From contig OY970070.1 in assembly GCA_963705355.1 (NCBI GenBank), forward strand, positions 620,001 to 684,000: a DNA stretch of 64,000 nt, given 5' to 3'. The notes under the pieces were generated by a model. It was not told where the DNA came from. It saw nothing but the letters and a program-made list of their open reading frames with translations, and did not search any database. Below are positions 9,277-17,183 of the stretch, piece after piece; position 1 is the stretch's first letter, and every line of letters starts with the position of its first letter. Position numbers and translations under genes: made by a program. Source of the stretch: COMBO-56-21 sp963705355 (GTDB lineage Archaea > Thermoplasmatota > Thermoplasmata > UBA10834).

Positions 9277-9666
9277 TCACCCGATCTCGGCAATGGCGTC
9301 GATCTCCACCAGAGCGCCATTAGGGAGGGCGCTGACCTCGACGGTGGTTCTGGCTGGCCTGTGGTCTCCGAAGTGCTTCGCATACACTTCGTTGACCTCT
9401 GCGAAGTCCTTCATGTTCTTCAGGCAGAGCGTGACCTTCACCACGCGGGACATGTCACTGCCAGCGTCCTTGAGGACGGCGTGGAGATTTGCGAGCGCGC
9501 GCTCCGCCTGCGCTGCCGCGGTCTTGCCCGCCAACTCCCCCAATCTCGGATCCAATCCGATCTGGCCTGAGCAGAACACCCACTCGCCACAGATCATGGC
9601 TTGGGAGTAGGGGCCGATGGGTTTCGGAGCGTCCGGCGTGAATACGGGTTTTGATCTTGCTGCCAT
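9277..9666 (-). CDS. RidA-family enamine/imine deaminase
   Basis: A 129-residue member of the RidA/YjgF family, full length. It has the N-terminal PIGPYSQAM, the internal FCSGQIGLDP, the conserved arginine in RPARTTVEV and the acidic EIDAIAEIG end. Members hydrolyse reactive 2-aminoacrylate-type enamines released by PLP enzymes. It starts three bases after the stop of the amidohydrolase gene, so the two are probably one operon. That pairing suggests a deamination or detoxification step linked to the amidohydrolase. Confidence 0.92.
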   Translation of the reverse strand: MAARSKPVFTPDAPKPIGPYSQAMICGEWVFCSGQIGLDPRLGELAGKTAAAQAERALANLHAVLKDAGSDMSRVVKVTLCLKNMKDFAEVNEVYAKHFGDHRPARTTVEVSALPNGALVEIDAIAEIG

Positions 9667-9669
9667 AGT

Positions 9670-11247
9670 TCACTCACCCCTTTTCTTGGCGCTCTCGTAA
9701 ACGACGTTCCCAGAGATAACAGTCTTCAGGACCTTGATAGAGGGGAGCTTGGCGGGGTCGGTCAGCGGATCACCGGACAGGACGACCAAGTCCGCAAACT
9801 TGCCCACAGAGACCGTTCCCTTCAATCCTTCCTCGAACGAAGCGAATGCCGCGTCGCGCGTGTAGGCAGCAATGGCATCTGAGGGAGGGATTCTCTGGGC
9901 CTCGAAGGGGGCATTGAAAGCTGATTGAATTCCATAAAGGGGGTTGAATGGCATGCAATCCGAACCGAAGACGAGCTTGACGCCCGCTGACAGGACCTCC
10001 TTGAAGGGATTGTTCCTGGATGCCCGGTTCCGGCCCAGCCGAGAGACATACATGCCATCGGTTCCGCCCCACTCCCCGATGAAGTTAGGCTGCATCGAAG
10101 CGATGATCTTGAATCTGCGCATCGTCTTCAGATGGGCCGGCGAAGGGAGCTCGAGGTGCTCGATCCTGTGCCTGTGATCCTTCCTCATGTTACAGTCGAG
10201 TGCGGAGGAGATAGCAGACAACGCGACCCCAATCCCCTGATCCCCAATCGCGTGAATTGCCAGCTGGATCTCTGCATCGTTCGCCTTTGACACCATCTCG
10301 TTCAGGACGGACTTGTCATGGACGAAAATGCCCTTGTTGCCAGGATCGTCGGCATAGGGTTCGGAGACTGCGGCCGTCCTAGCTCCCAGCGCACCGTCGC
10401 AAAAGACTTTCAGTCCGCCTACCTTGAGCATGTTCGAGCCCAATCCAGTCGTCAGGCCCATCCTCAGCATTGCGTCCAGGGTCTCCGAGGGCGTGTTGTA
10501 CCAGACCCTGACTGCAAGCTTCCCCGCCCTCTCAGCCGACCTGTAGACTTCAAGGTCCTCTGGCTGGCCATTATCATCGATGGAGGTCACGCCAAGCGCG
10601 TGTGCCTTCTTCGTGGCCAGGGCAAGTCCCTTCATTCTCCTGACTCTGTCAGGAGCTGTCGCCGCTCTGGGAATCGAGACGGCACTCTCCCTGAGAATCC
10701 CTGTGAGCGCCCCTGACGAACTGACCTCAGCGTCCGGCGTGTCTCGGCCTATTCCGAGGGTCGAGATGGCAAGCGAATTCACTGAGGACAAATGCCCGCA
10801 GACGCGGTGCGCGACCGCCGGGTGATTCGGGCAGCAGGCATCCAAATCCTTGGCTGTGATGAACCTGCCATCCTTCCAGCCGCTCTCATTCCAGCCAGTT
10901 CCTATGACCCATTCCCCCTCTGGTAGCTTCCTCGAGGCCTCCCTCATGAGCGAGAGCGCCTCATCGATCGTGCGAGTCCGTGTGAGGTCTGTGCTCATGG
11001 AATCTATGCCCATCTGAAGAAAGTGGGTATGACAGTCAATGAATCCTGGGAAGACGACCTTGCCGCCTAGATCGATCTTGTGGCAGCCGCGAGGGGCGAC
11101 CCTCTTGATCTCGTCGTCGCTGCCGACTCCAACAATCATGCCCTCAGACACGGCGATTGCCCGAACGAACTTCTTTTCGCGGTCCATAGTGTAGACTCTG
11201 CCGTTGTACAACATCGCGTCAGCGCATCTGGCATCCATCTCGAGCAC
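9670..11247 (-). CDS. YtcJ-like metal-dependent amidohydrolase
   Basis: A 525-residue amidohydrolase of the YtcJ/Amidohydro_3 type. Metal ligands appear as DCHTHF near residue 72, with later histidines in LAIHAIGDQG and HRIEHLEL, and the catalytic Asp in FGSDCMPFNP. The N-terminal beta strands (ADAMLYNGRVYTMD) and C-terminal GKFADLVVLSGDPL form the usual composite domain. Substrate is unknown; relatives act on N-acyl amino acids or cyclic amides. GTG at 11247 lies about 30 bases from TATA-like CATAATATC; ATG at 11238 is an alternative. Confidence 0.85.
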   Translation of the reverse strand: MLEMDARCADAMLYNGRVYTMDREKKFVRAIAVSEGMIVGVGSDDEIKRVAPRGCHKIDLGGKVVFPGFIDCHTHFLQMGIDSMSTDLTRTRTIDEALSLMREASRKLPEGEWVIGTGWNESGWKDGRFITAKDLDACCPNHPAVAHRVCGHLSSVNSLAISTLGIGRDTPDAEVSSSGALTGILRESAVSIPRAATAPDRVRRMKGLALATKKAHALGVTSIDDNGQPEDLEVYRSAERAGKLAVRVWYNTPSETLDAMLRMGLTTGLGSNMLKVGGLKVFCDGALGARTAAVSEPYADDPGNKGIFVHDKSVLNEMVSKANDAEIQLAIHAIGDQGIGVALSAISSALDCNMRKDHRHRIEHLELPSPAHLKTMRRFKIIASMQPNFIGEWGGTDGMYVSRLGRNRASRNNPFKEVLSAGVKLVFGSDCMPFNPLYGIQSAFNAPFEAQRIPPSDAIAAYTRDAAFASFEEGLKGTVSVGKFADLVVLSGDPLTDPAKLPSIKVLKTVISGNVVYESAKKRGE

Positions 11248-11304
11248 CAGTGCAAGTGAAGCGTCAATCTCAGATATTATGATTCATGCGCTGTCAGAAG
11301 AAGG

Positions 11305-11847
11305 CTACTTCGGAAAGAGCATCATGTCCACGAGCGTGGCAAAGGCCTGCTCAACGTTGTATCCAGTCTTGGCAGAGGTCAGCATGGCTGGGGAGTCGTG
11401 CTTCTTGGCGAAGACCTCGAGGTCTTGGTAAGGCACCCTGGTCTCCTCTCTGAGATCGCACTTGTTCCCTAGAAACACGATCGGAACCTTGCCCGTCGTA
11501 GATGTCATCGCCTTGATCCAATACCTCAGCTCTCCGAGGCTCTCCTTGCTTGTGACATCGCATACTGCGAGCGCGCCCTCGACTCCGTAGAAGTAGGCCT
11601 CCCTCAGAACCTCTCTGAAGCTCGGCTGGCCCATGATATCCCAGATGAGCAATACGACATGACTGGGAGCACCAGACTCCGGGTTCTTCACCTCGACTTC
11701 TCTCTTCGTGACCTTTGTGCCGATGGTCGCGATGTACTTGTCGTCGAACACGTCGAGGACATATCTTCGAATGAGACTCGTCTTGCCAACACCGACATCT
11801 CCGATCAGACATATCTTCAGTTTGCGTGAATCGTCGTCTTGGGGCAA
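11305..11847 (-). CDS. Ras/Rab-like small GTPase
   Basis: A 180-residue single-domain P-loop GTPase. All five G motifs are visible: GDVGVGKT (16-23), the switch-I threonine in YIATIGT (38-44), WDIMGQ (69-74) with Met in place of the usual variable residue, GNKCD (127-131) and TSAKT (157-161). The order and length fit the Ras-like superfamily found in some archaea. No C-terminal lipidation cysteine is present. No activator or effector is adjacent. The TTG start lies about 45 bases after TATA-like TTTTATAGA near 11895. Confidence 0.85.
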   Translation of the reverse strand: MPQDDDSRKLKICLIGDVGVGKTSLIRRYVLDVFDDKYIATIGTKVTKREVEVKNPESGAPSHVVLLIWDIMGQPSFREVLREAYFYGVEGALAVCDVTSKESLGELRYWIKAMTSTTGKVPIVFLGNKCDLREETRVPYQDLEVFAKKHDSPAMLTSAKTGYNVEQAFATLVDMMLFPK

Positions 11848-12146
11848 GTGTTCGACCTCTGATACCGCAGCAACATATGGATAGCTGGTCTATAAAATCT
11901 TCGCAGACGCATGTCGCCCCTAAGATAAGCGTGGACACGCGGAAGACTGCGTGAACGATTTTCTCCGACCGCCTCTCCGACAATGCTCACGTGAAAAGAC
12001 ACTTATGCCACGAATGCATTCCTATGAAGCACTGATGTGTCTCAATAAGAGCGCCCCGCTCGTTCGCAATGGCTCTTGGATGGGGTTAGATGCATCGTGA
12101 AGAATAAGGGTAAGACCCCTGAACCAACGAATAGGAGGAAAAGAAA
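11848..12146. other. Intergenic region, no gene seen
   Basis: It holds the promoter of the GTPase gene near 11895 on the minus strand and the leader of the tiny gene at 12147. I see no RNA gene or open frame worth calling. Confidence 0.4.
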
Positions 12147-12218
12147 ATGTCTTGTGGAAAGTGCGGTGCTAAGGGAAAGAAGAAGGCAACGAAGAAGGCC
12201 AAGAAAAAGAAGAAGTAA
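12147..12218 (+). CDS. 23-residue CxxC/poly-lysine peptide
   Basis: A tiny ORF beginning MSCGKCGAKGKKK and ending in a lysine run; 14 of 23 residues are lysine. A consensus AGGAGG lies eight or so bases upstream of ATG, the main support for translation. The single CxxC could bind half a metal site or form a disulfide. No family is recognised. It is followed 43 bases later by a second lysine-rich mini gene. Confidence 0.5.
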   Translation: MSCGKCGAKGKKKATKKAKKKKK

Positions 12219-12261
12219 CTCCTTGGTGAGCAGGGCTCCTCTCTTTCAGGAGGGTTGTTAC

Positions 12262-12360
12262 ATGGCTCCAAAGAAGAAAACATCCAAGAAGGCCGGAAAG
12301 GCATCCAAGAAGAAGAGGTACTACCGAGGAAAGGAAGTCCGCGCCTGCAAATCACGCTGA
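12262..12360 (+). CDS. 32-residue lysine-rich peptide
   Basis: A tiny ORF beginning MAPKKKTSKKAGKASKKKR and ending VRACKSR, resembling a histone-tail-like or ribosomal-protein-like basic peptide. AGGAGGG at 12249-12255 gives a good Shine-Dalgarno spacing. Its end overlaps the convergent primase-like gene by nine bases. A longer in-frame reading from 12076 lacks such a site and would read through the preceding gene in another frame. Confidence 0.5.
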   Translation: MAPKKKTSKKAGKASKKKRYYRGKEVRACKSR

Positions 12361-13164
12361 TTTTGCAAATGCCGGCAATGCTAGCCTCGAAAATCGCGGA
12401 TCAAACTCCAACAAATCTCTTATTTCTTTGATTGTCATGCATTTTCGGGAGACCAGACCGTTGAGCGAGCAGGGAAGGCGCATCAGTCTGGACCCGCCGA
12501 CTGTGACCCATTCATCGATTGCATATCTTCGACCGAATCTCCTGGCAATCACCTGACGCTCCTTTTTTGAAAGTAGGTAGGCGGACTCATCGTCAATCAC
12601 GACATGGAACCCGCGGCCGGAAAACACGACCCCAACCTTCTCGTACAAGGCATCGAGCTCCCTGAAGAACGCAAACGCCTGCTTCCGCACCTCCTTGAAC
12701 TCGTACATGCAGAACGACAGCCCTCCACCCCTCTGGATCTTCTCGCCGATGTGACCGTGATAGGGGCAATCGACATTCTCTGGATCCAGGTCAAACGCGA
12801 GCTGCTGGCCATCAAAGTTGTCGCACTTGTCACATCTCATTGTTCGCTCATGGCATTTGGCGCATTCTCCTACATCTGCGTATCTGTTGCGATCATAGTA
12901 GAGTCCTTCCGGGAGGTACTCGATCGCGTAATCCCTGATGTCGGCCGCTGTCCTCCATGTATCGATGATGACAACGTTGTCTCTGTCCTCAGCATGCGCT
13001 GGCGCAACGATCCCGGTATGGCGACCAAGTATCATGGCGAACTTCATCGAGCGGCTGCGATCACCGATCCACCTGGAGACAGCACGCACGTCGAACTCAC
13101 TTTGATAGAACGACCACCTCTCCTCCAGGCGCGAAGGGCGCATTCCCTGCGGATATCTCTGCAC
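12352..13164 (-). CDS. Archaeo-eukaryotic primase (PriS-like) paralog, probably inactive
   Basis: A 270-residue protein with the motif order of the primase small subunit: a four-cysteine knuckle (C101, C104, C111, C114), the DxD strand LAFDLDPE (D125, D127), the SGRGFH motif (182-187) and RLMRLPCSLNG (226-236). Normal archaeal PriS is 340-400 residues and has a third carboxylate just before the Arg-Leu-hydrophobic-Arg motif; here that stretch reads VTVGGSR, with Gly223 where Asp is expected. It may be an inactive paralog or a divergent AEP. GTG at 13164 is the first start; ATG at 13143 is possible. Confidence 0.65.
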   Translation of the reverse strand: MQRYPQGMRPSRLEERWSFYQSEFDVRAVSRWIGDRSRSMKFAMILGRHTGIVAPAHAEDRDNVVIIDTWRTAADIRDYAIEYLPEGLYYDRNRYADVGECAKCHERTMRCDKCDNFDGQQLAFDLDPENVDCPYHGHIGEKIQRGGGLSFCMYEFKEVRKQAFAFFRELDALYEKVGVVFSGRGFHVVIDDESAYLLSKKERQVIARRFGRRYAIDEWVTVGGSRLMRLPCSLNGLVSRKCMTIKEIRDLLEFDPRFSRLALPAFAKSA

Positions 13165-13234
13165 ACATGCAAAAGCTCCGACGAGCTCAATATGCTTTCG
13201 GAAACCGGGTTCTGCAACAAATCTGGTGGTGAAG

Positions 13235-13248
13235 ACGCTGGAAAGCGT
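13235..13248 (+). repeat. Left-end hairpin of the TnpB element
   Basis: ACGCT and AGCGT flank a GGAA loop, a five-pair stem of the kind used as subterminal hairpins in IS200/IS605 elements. Confidence 0.35.
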
Positions 13249-13316
13249 GGATGTCGACTTCGAGGAGCTACATGTAATCGGAAAAACGTAATATACTAGT
13301 CATCGTCAAGGACGAG

Positions 13317-14531
13317 ATGCTGGTGAAGGGAGTCGTCTTCCGTCTGGAGTCGGACCTCCCATGCGAAGCGAAGTTCCTGCTCGAAGACTTCAGATTAGCA
13401 GTCAACAACGCGATCCGGGCAGGTCTTCAAGCGCGGGTGACTTCGAGAAGCGCCCTGGTTAGGATCGCGTACAAGGATTTTCGCCAACAACATCCGAGGA
13501 TGTATGCGCAGCATTTGGTCTCGGCCTTCGAAGTGGCTGGTGGTGTCCTCAAGAACCATGGCAGGCGAGTTCGGAACGGTGTCGCGTGCAAGATTCCGTA
13601 TGTCAGGCGTCTAATGATGAAGGCAGAGAACCAGGCGTACAAGCTAGATCGGGAGTCGGGTATCATAGACCTCCCAATCAGGGCTGGCTGTCATGTCGGG
13701 TTGAAGCTCGTCGTCAGCCAGTATCATCGGAAGTATCTGGACGATATGGCCCTCTCTCTCGGTTCCCTGACGCTTCTCGCTGATCGAGTCATAGTCGCAT
13801 TCAGGAAAGATGCACCTTGGCAATATTCCCCCACATCAGCATTGTCGCTCGACACCAACGAAAGGAGCCTTGACGGCGTGTTCATCGATGGTGATGCCGC
13901 CAATGCCGTCAAGGCGGAGTTCCCAGAAGTCGCCATCATCCAGCAGCGACATCATGACACGCGAAGGAGGCTTCAGAAGAAGAAGGCGCATGACAGGCGT
14001 ACTTCGAGAAACTTATGCAGGAGAGAGGGAACGAGGGAGCACCATAGAATCGACGGCAGGCTCCACCAGGTGGCGAATGCCGTCCTGAAGTTCGCGCAGG
14101 AGCGGAAGTCTGCAATCGTCCTCGAGGACCTGAAGGGAATGAGGACGAAAAGGAACAAAGAGCTGAATCGACGTCTAAGCATGTGGCCCAGAAGGAAACT
14201 CCGCCAGATCATCGAGTACAAGGCACAGTGGAAAGGCATCCCAGTGGTCAAGGTCGATCCAAGAAACAGCAGCAGAACGTGCCCGATATGTGGGAGGATA
14301 CAGGATTCCCGAATGGGCGCGGAGTTCAAATGCGAGTGCGGCTGGCACCTCGACAGGCACATCAACGCCAGCATCAACCTGCTGCAAACAGCCATCTCGA
14401 AGGGGATGGCAGGGGGTTTACGGTTCAACCCCGGCGCGTTCCAGCATGACGTGATGATGATCCCATACGAGCCAGCGATGGCCGCACGGTCGGAGCCGAA
14501 TGGAACGAGTGGCATTTGCGTGGTGACCTGA
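13317..14531 (+). CDS. tnpB: TnpB RNA-guided endonuclease
   Basis: A 404-residue TnpB protein of full size. The RuvC-like catalytic residues are all present: Asp179 in LSLDTNERS, Glu270 in AIVLEDLKGM and Asp346 in HLDRHINAS. The zinc finger between them has CPIC (322-325) and CEC (339-341). TnpB proteins are guided by an RNA made from the right end of their element and cut DNA at the target. ATG at 13317 follows a TATA-like TAATATAC near 13290. With intact active-site residues it may still be functional even without tnpA. Confidence 0.92.
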   Translation: MLVKGVVFRLESDLPCEAKFLLEDFRLAVNNAIRAGLQARVTSRSALVRIAYKDFRQQHPRMYAQHLVSAFEVAGGVLKNHGRRVRNGVACKIPYVRRLMMKAENQAYKLDRESGIIDLPIRAGCHVGLKLVVSQYHRKYLDDMALSLGSLTLLADRVIVAFRKDAPWQYSPTSALSLDTNERSLDGVFIDGDAANAVKAEFPEVAIIQQRHHDTRRRLQKKKAHDRRTSRNLCRREGTREHHRIDGRLHQVANAVLKFAQERKSAIVLEDLKGMRTKRNKELNRRLSMWPRRKLRQIIEYKAQWKGIPVVKVDPRNSSRTCPICGRIQDSRMGAEFKCECGWHLDRHINASINLLQTAISKGMAGGLRFNPGAFQHDVMMIPYEPAMAARSEPNGTSGICVVT

Positions 14532-14541
14532 TGGTCACCAC
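14520..14541 (+). repeat. Right-end hairpin, candidate guide-RNA 3' structure
   Basis: GTGGTGACC and GGTCACCAC form a perfect nine-pair stem around a TGAT loop, overlapping the tnpB stop codon. Right-end hairpins at this place are part of both the transposon end and the TnpB guide RNA in known elements. Confidence 0.5.
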
Positions 14542-14609
14542 CCGATGATGCAACAGAACCCGGAAACGGACTTATGGAGGATACACGTTGAGGGCGCTTG
14601 GTACCAGCT

Positions 14610-15761
14610 ATGTCCAAGACCCCGAGATTGCTCTGGATGATCAGTTTCCATCACGCCTGCAACGATGGGACCCTCATGGCTCTCGTCGCGCTCATACCGA
14701 TCCTCGTGAAGGAGATGGGGCTGTCGTACTACGAAGTCGGGTTCCTCGGGTTTGGGCTGATCATAACTGTCATGGTTCAGTACGGGGTCGGGAGATTCGC
14801 AGACAGAGTCTTCTCAAGATATCTACTGGAGATCGGCGCGCTGCTCATGGGTGCCTCGTTCGTCCTTCTGCTCTTCGTCAGCGATTTCACCGGCCTGTTC
14901 CTTGCAGTCATATCAATGAGGATCGGCGCGGCGTTCTATCATCCGGTCGGGACGAGCTGGATAACGAGAGAATACGCAGGCCCATACGTCGATACTGCCC
15001 TCGGAATCCAGAGCGGGGTTGGCAACTTCGGAGTCATTCTTGCCCTGGGCACATCTGGATTCCTCGGCGAGCTGTTCACCTGGAAGGCGCCATGCCTGAT
15101 ATGGGCAGGGCTCAACTTCACCGCTGTCCTGCTGGGTCTGATGCTCGTCAAAGAAGGGGGAATCAGGACGCGATTTGTGAGACAGACTTCGCAAGTCTCC
15201 TCAAGACACACATTCTCGAAGATGTGGTTTCTTGCCCTGCCAATAATGGCGGGAGGGGCACTGTACCAGGTCACAAGCTACTTTGGGCCCGTCCGCCTCA
15301 CGATGGCCGCGGACTGGACTGCAGGGAGCGCGGACCTCATGTTCGCGATTTGGATAGGCATCGGGACATTCACCTCATACTATTTCGGCGCAATGAGCTA
15401 CAGGTTCGGAAAGAAGGAACTGCTTCTGACTGGATATGTCGTGTCTGCTGTGTCGATGCTCCTGCTGGCACTCGCGCTGGACTGGTTCATAATCGGGCCG
15501 GTCCTCCTCGTCTATGGCGCCTTCCTGTTCGTGACTTATCCAGCCCTTTTCTCAATCATCAATGAGGTCACGAACGAATCCGAGAGGGGGACGGCCTTCG
15601 GAATCCTCTTCGGGCTGCAGTTGGGCGGTGGTGCGATCGCCGTCTATGTCTGTGGAATCGTCGCAGACTTGCTGAACAACCCTGACTATGCCTTCGTCAT
15701 CGTTGCGGTCTTAGCAGCGGCATCTGCTGTGACAATTGCATCGAGGTATCGCTCGCGATGA
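14610..15761 (+). CDS. MFS transporter
   Basis: A 383-residue permease with about 12 hydrophobic segments. The N-terminus (ISFHHACNDGTL) and the second-loop motif GRFADRVFSRY recall the fosmidomycin-resistance branch of the MFS, and FYHPVGTSWITREY also fits that branch. Substrate is unproven. The ATG at 14610 gives a short N-terminus; TTG at 14598 would add four residues. It begins right after the TnpB element, whose insertion may have replaced its original upstream region. Confidence 0.85.
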   Translation: MSKTPRLLWMISFHHACNDGTLMALVALIPILVKEMGLSYYEVGFLGFGLIITVMVQYGVGRFADRVFSRYLLEIGALLMGASFVLLLFVSDFTGLFLAVISMRIGAAFYHPVGTSWITREYAGPYVDTALGIQSGVGNFGVILALGTSGFLGELFTWKAPCLIWAGLNFTAVLLGLMLVKEGGIRTRFVRQTSQVSSRHTFSKMWFLALPIMAGGALYQVTSYFGPVRLTMAADWTAGSADLMFAIWIGIGTFTSYYFGAMSYRFGKKELLLTGYVVSAVSMLLLALALDWFIIGPVLLVYGAFLFVTYPALFSIINEVTNESERGTAFGILFGLQLGGGAIAVYVCGIVADLLNNPDYAFVIVAVLAAASAVTIASRYRSR

Positions 15762-15780
15762 TGCCGGAGCGACAATCGGT

Positions 15781-16554
15781 CTAGGAGATACGGCCCTTCT
15801 TCCCCGGCTTGAGAGTGGGCTCGGGCTGAAGCTCCCTGGCGTATGGGAGCCCTTCCGCTCCATGCTCCCACTCAAACAGGACCCTGCCAAATCCTCTTCT
15901 CTTCTCCTGTCGAAGAATCCAGAACACGATGATATCCACAGCGACAGCAGCGATGCCTGACAGATAGACCATGTCGAAGATGTTGGCACCTCCGATGCTC
16001 AGCATCGGAAATCCTTCGGCAGGTGCCTTGAAGGACAGGATCTCGGTCAGATGAAATACGTCCGCACCGACAAGAGTCCCGATTACGCCGGAGAAGTATG
16101 CGAGAGGTGCCGCCTTCCTGATATCCGCCCAGAAGGCCGACAGTGAGTACAGGCCGGCCGCAAGAGCCGGCGCAAGGGCAAACTGCAGGTCGGCCACGAT
16201 ACCCACGCCCTCCTCGGCCCTGGTGATGAAATAGGTGATTGTGGCCACAACTGTGATCCCGATACTCGCTTCCGCCAGATGCACGCGTCTAGACCTCAAC
16301 AACACATAGCATATGAGAAGGGGGACGATCCCTCCGCCAACGCTTATGCCCACCCACCAACCGTTGTACGGGAATATAGGGATCGAAATCCATCCAAAGA
16401 GCAGGGTTATCGTTAGGATCGACCCTGCTTCCCCTCGGGAGAAACCGATCCTCTCAAAGACCTTCTCGATTGAGGATACATAGAGAAAGAACAGCAGCAG
16501 CACTAGTCCGGTGAGGATCAGGGCCAGAAGGATAGGGTCAATTGTCTGCGCCAT
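15781..16554 (-). CDS. DUF1614 membrane protein
   Basis: A 257-residue polytopic membrane protein with about seven hydrophobic segments. PYNGWWVGISVGGGIVPL and the pattern GADVFHLTEI with MLSIGGANIFDMVYLSG are typical of DUF1614, a family found in archaea and some bacteria whose role is unknown. I chose the ATG at 16554 because TATA-like GATTTTATCG at 16583-16592 would place the transcript start near 16560; GTG at 16575 would lie upstream of that. Confidence 0.8.
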   Translation of the reverse strand: MAQTIDPILLALILTGLVLLLFFLYVSSIEKVFERIGFSRGEAGSILTITLLFGWISIPIFPYNGWWVGISVGGGIVPLLICYVLLRSRRVHLAEASIGITVVATITYFITRAEEGVGIVADLQFALAPALAAGLYSLSAFWADIRKAAPLAYFSGVIGTLVGADVFHLTEILSFKAPAEGFPMLSIGGANIFDMVYLSGIAAVAVDIIVFWILRQEKRRGFGRVLFEWEHGAEGLPYARELQPEPTLKPGKKGRIS

Positions 16555-16588
16555 TTCAGGTATGTAACCACTCACATTCGATAAAATC

Positions 16589-17056
16589 CTATTCCCTGCG
16601 TAGTTGAGTCCTGCGCCTCAAGACCGTCCTTTTCGGGTAGATGCACTCCAACATTGCCAGGCGCATAAGGATCGTCTCCGAGACCCATTGAGGGTCGACA
16701 TCGCCGAAGTATACCAGATGCGAATCGCAGCTGCAGTCGGACGACCCAAACCCCGGAACTGGAACGCTGGCTCCTTCGCATCGCAGAAGTGCCTTCGCAA
16801 CGCTGCACTCGATATCCTTCCGGTTTCCGGGAATTGCCACCGTGGCCATGATCTCCGCGTTTGCCAGCAGATAATCGATGTGCCATCTCTTCCGCTTGTG
16901 CTGGGACTTGTGTCTCTTGACGCGGCCCTCAATCCCCGCAAGGGCGGAGCCTACGTATGCATAGGTTCCAGATCGGAACACCTTCCTCCCCAGGCTGCCG
17001 ACGACGACCTGTCTGTCCTCGGGGACTTGGACTATCAGACAGTAGGCTCCTTCCAT
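16589..17056 (-). CDS. DUF123 (GIY-YIG-like) protein
   Basis: A 155-residue protein of the DUF123 family, recognised by GAYCLIVQV, RSGTYAYVGSA, GRVKRHKSQHKRKRWHIDYLL and GFGSSDCSCDSHLVYF. The family has a GIY-YIG-like layout and is often fused to endonuclease III in archaea, suggesting a nuclease or repair accessory role; here it stands alone. ATG at 17056 is about 27 bases from TATA-like CGTTAATCT near 17083, consistent with a leaderless transcript. Confidence 0.85.
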   Translation of the reverse strand: MEGAYCLIVQVPEDRQVVVGSLGRKVFRSGTYAYVGSALAGIEGRVKRHKSQHKRKRWHIDYLLANAEIMATVAIPGNRKDIECSVAKALLRCEGASVPVPGFGSSDCSCDSHLVYFGDVDPQWVSETILMRLAMLECIYPKRTVLRRRTQLRRE

Positions 17057-17130
17057 CGAGACTCCAAAGGCTCCGAGCCAGATTAACGTTGCTCCTCACC
17101 CTTGAGGATTTGAGTCTCGCTTCAAAAAGC

Positions 17131-17138
17131 CATATATC
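17131..17138 (+). promoter_or_regulatory. TATA box for the cation exchanger gene
   Basis: CATATATC lies about 50 bases upstream of the ATG at 17184, leaving a short leader. Confidence 0.5.
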
Positions 17139-17183
17139 GATGGATGCCATGTCTAGGCCGCTACATAACGCTCGGGATGGGAC

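Larger units (their letters stand above)
13205..14563 (+). mobile_element. TnpB-only IS605-type element with imperfect inverted ends
   Basis: The tnpB gene is bracketed by CCGGGTTCTG (13205-13214) and its inverse complement (14554-14563). Further in, GGTGGTGA (13225-13232) is matched by its complement at 14535-14542, with spacings of 10 and 11 bases. No tnpA transposase gene is present, so it cannot move by itself with the known mechanism. The exact boundaries are inferred from the repeats. Confidence 0.55.

Noticed and set aside
12076..12360. Single 94-codon gene
   Set aside because: Two separate ORFs with AGGAGG sites explain the region better; the long frame reads the first of them in a different frame.
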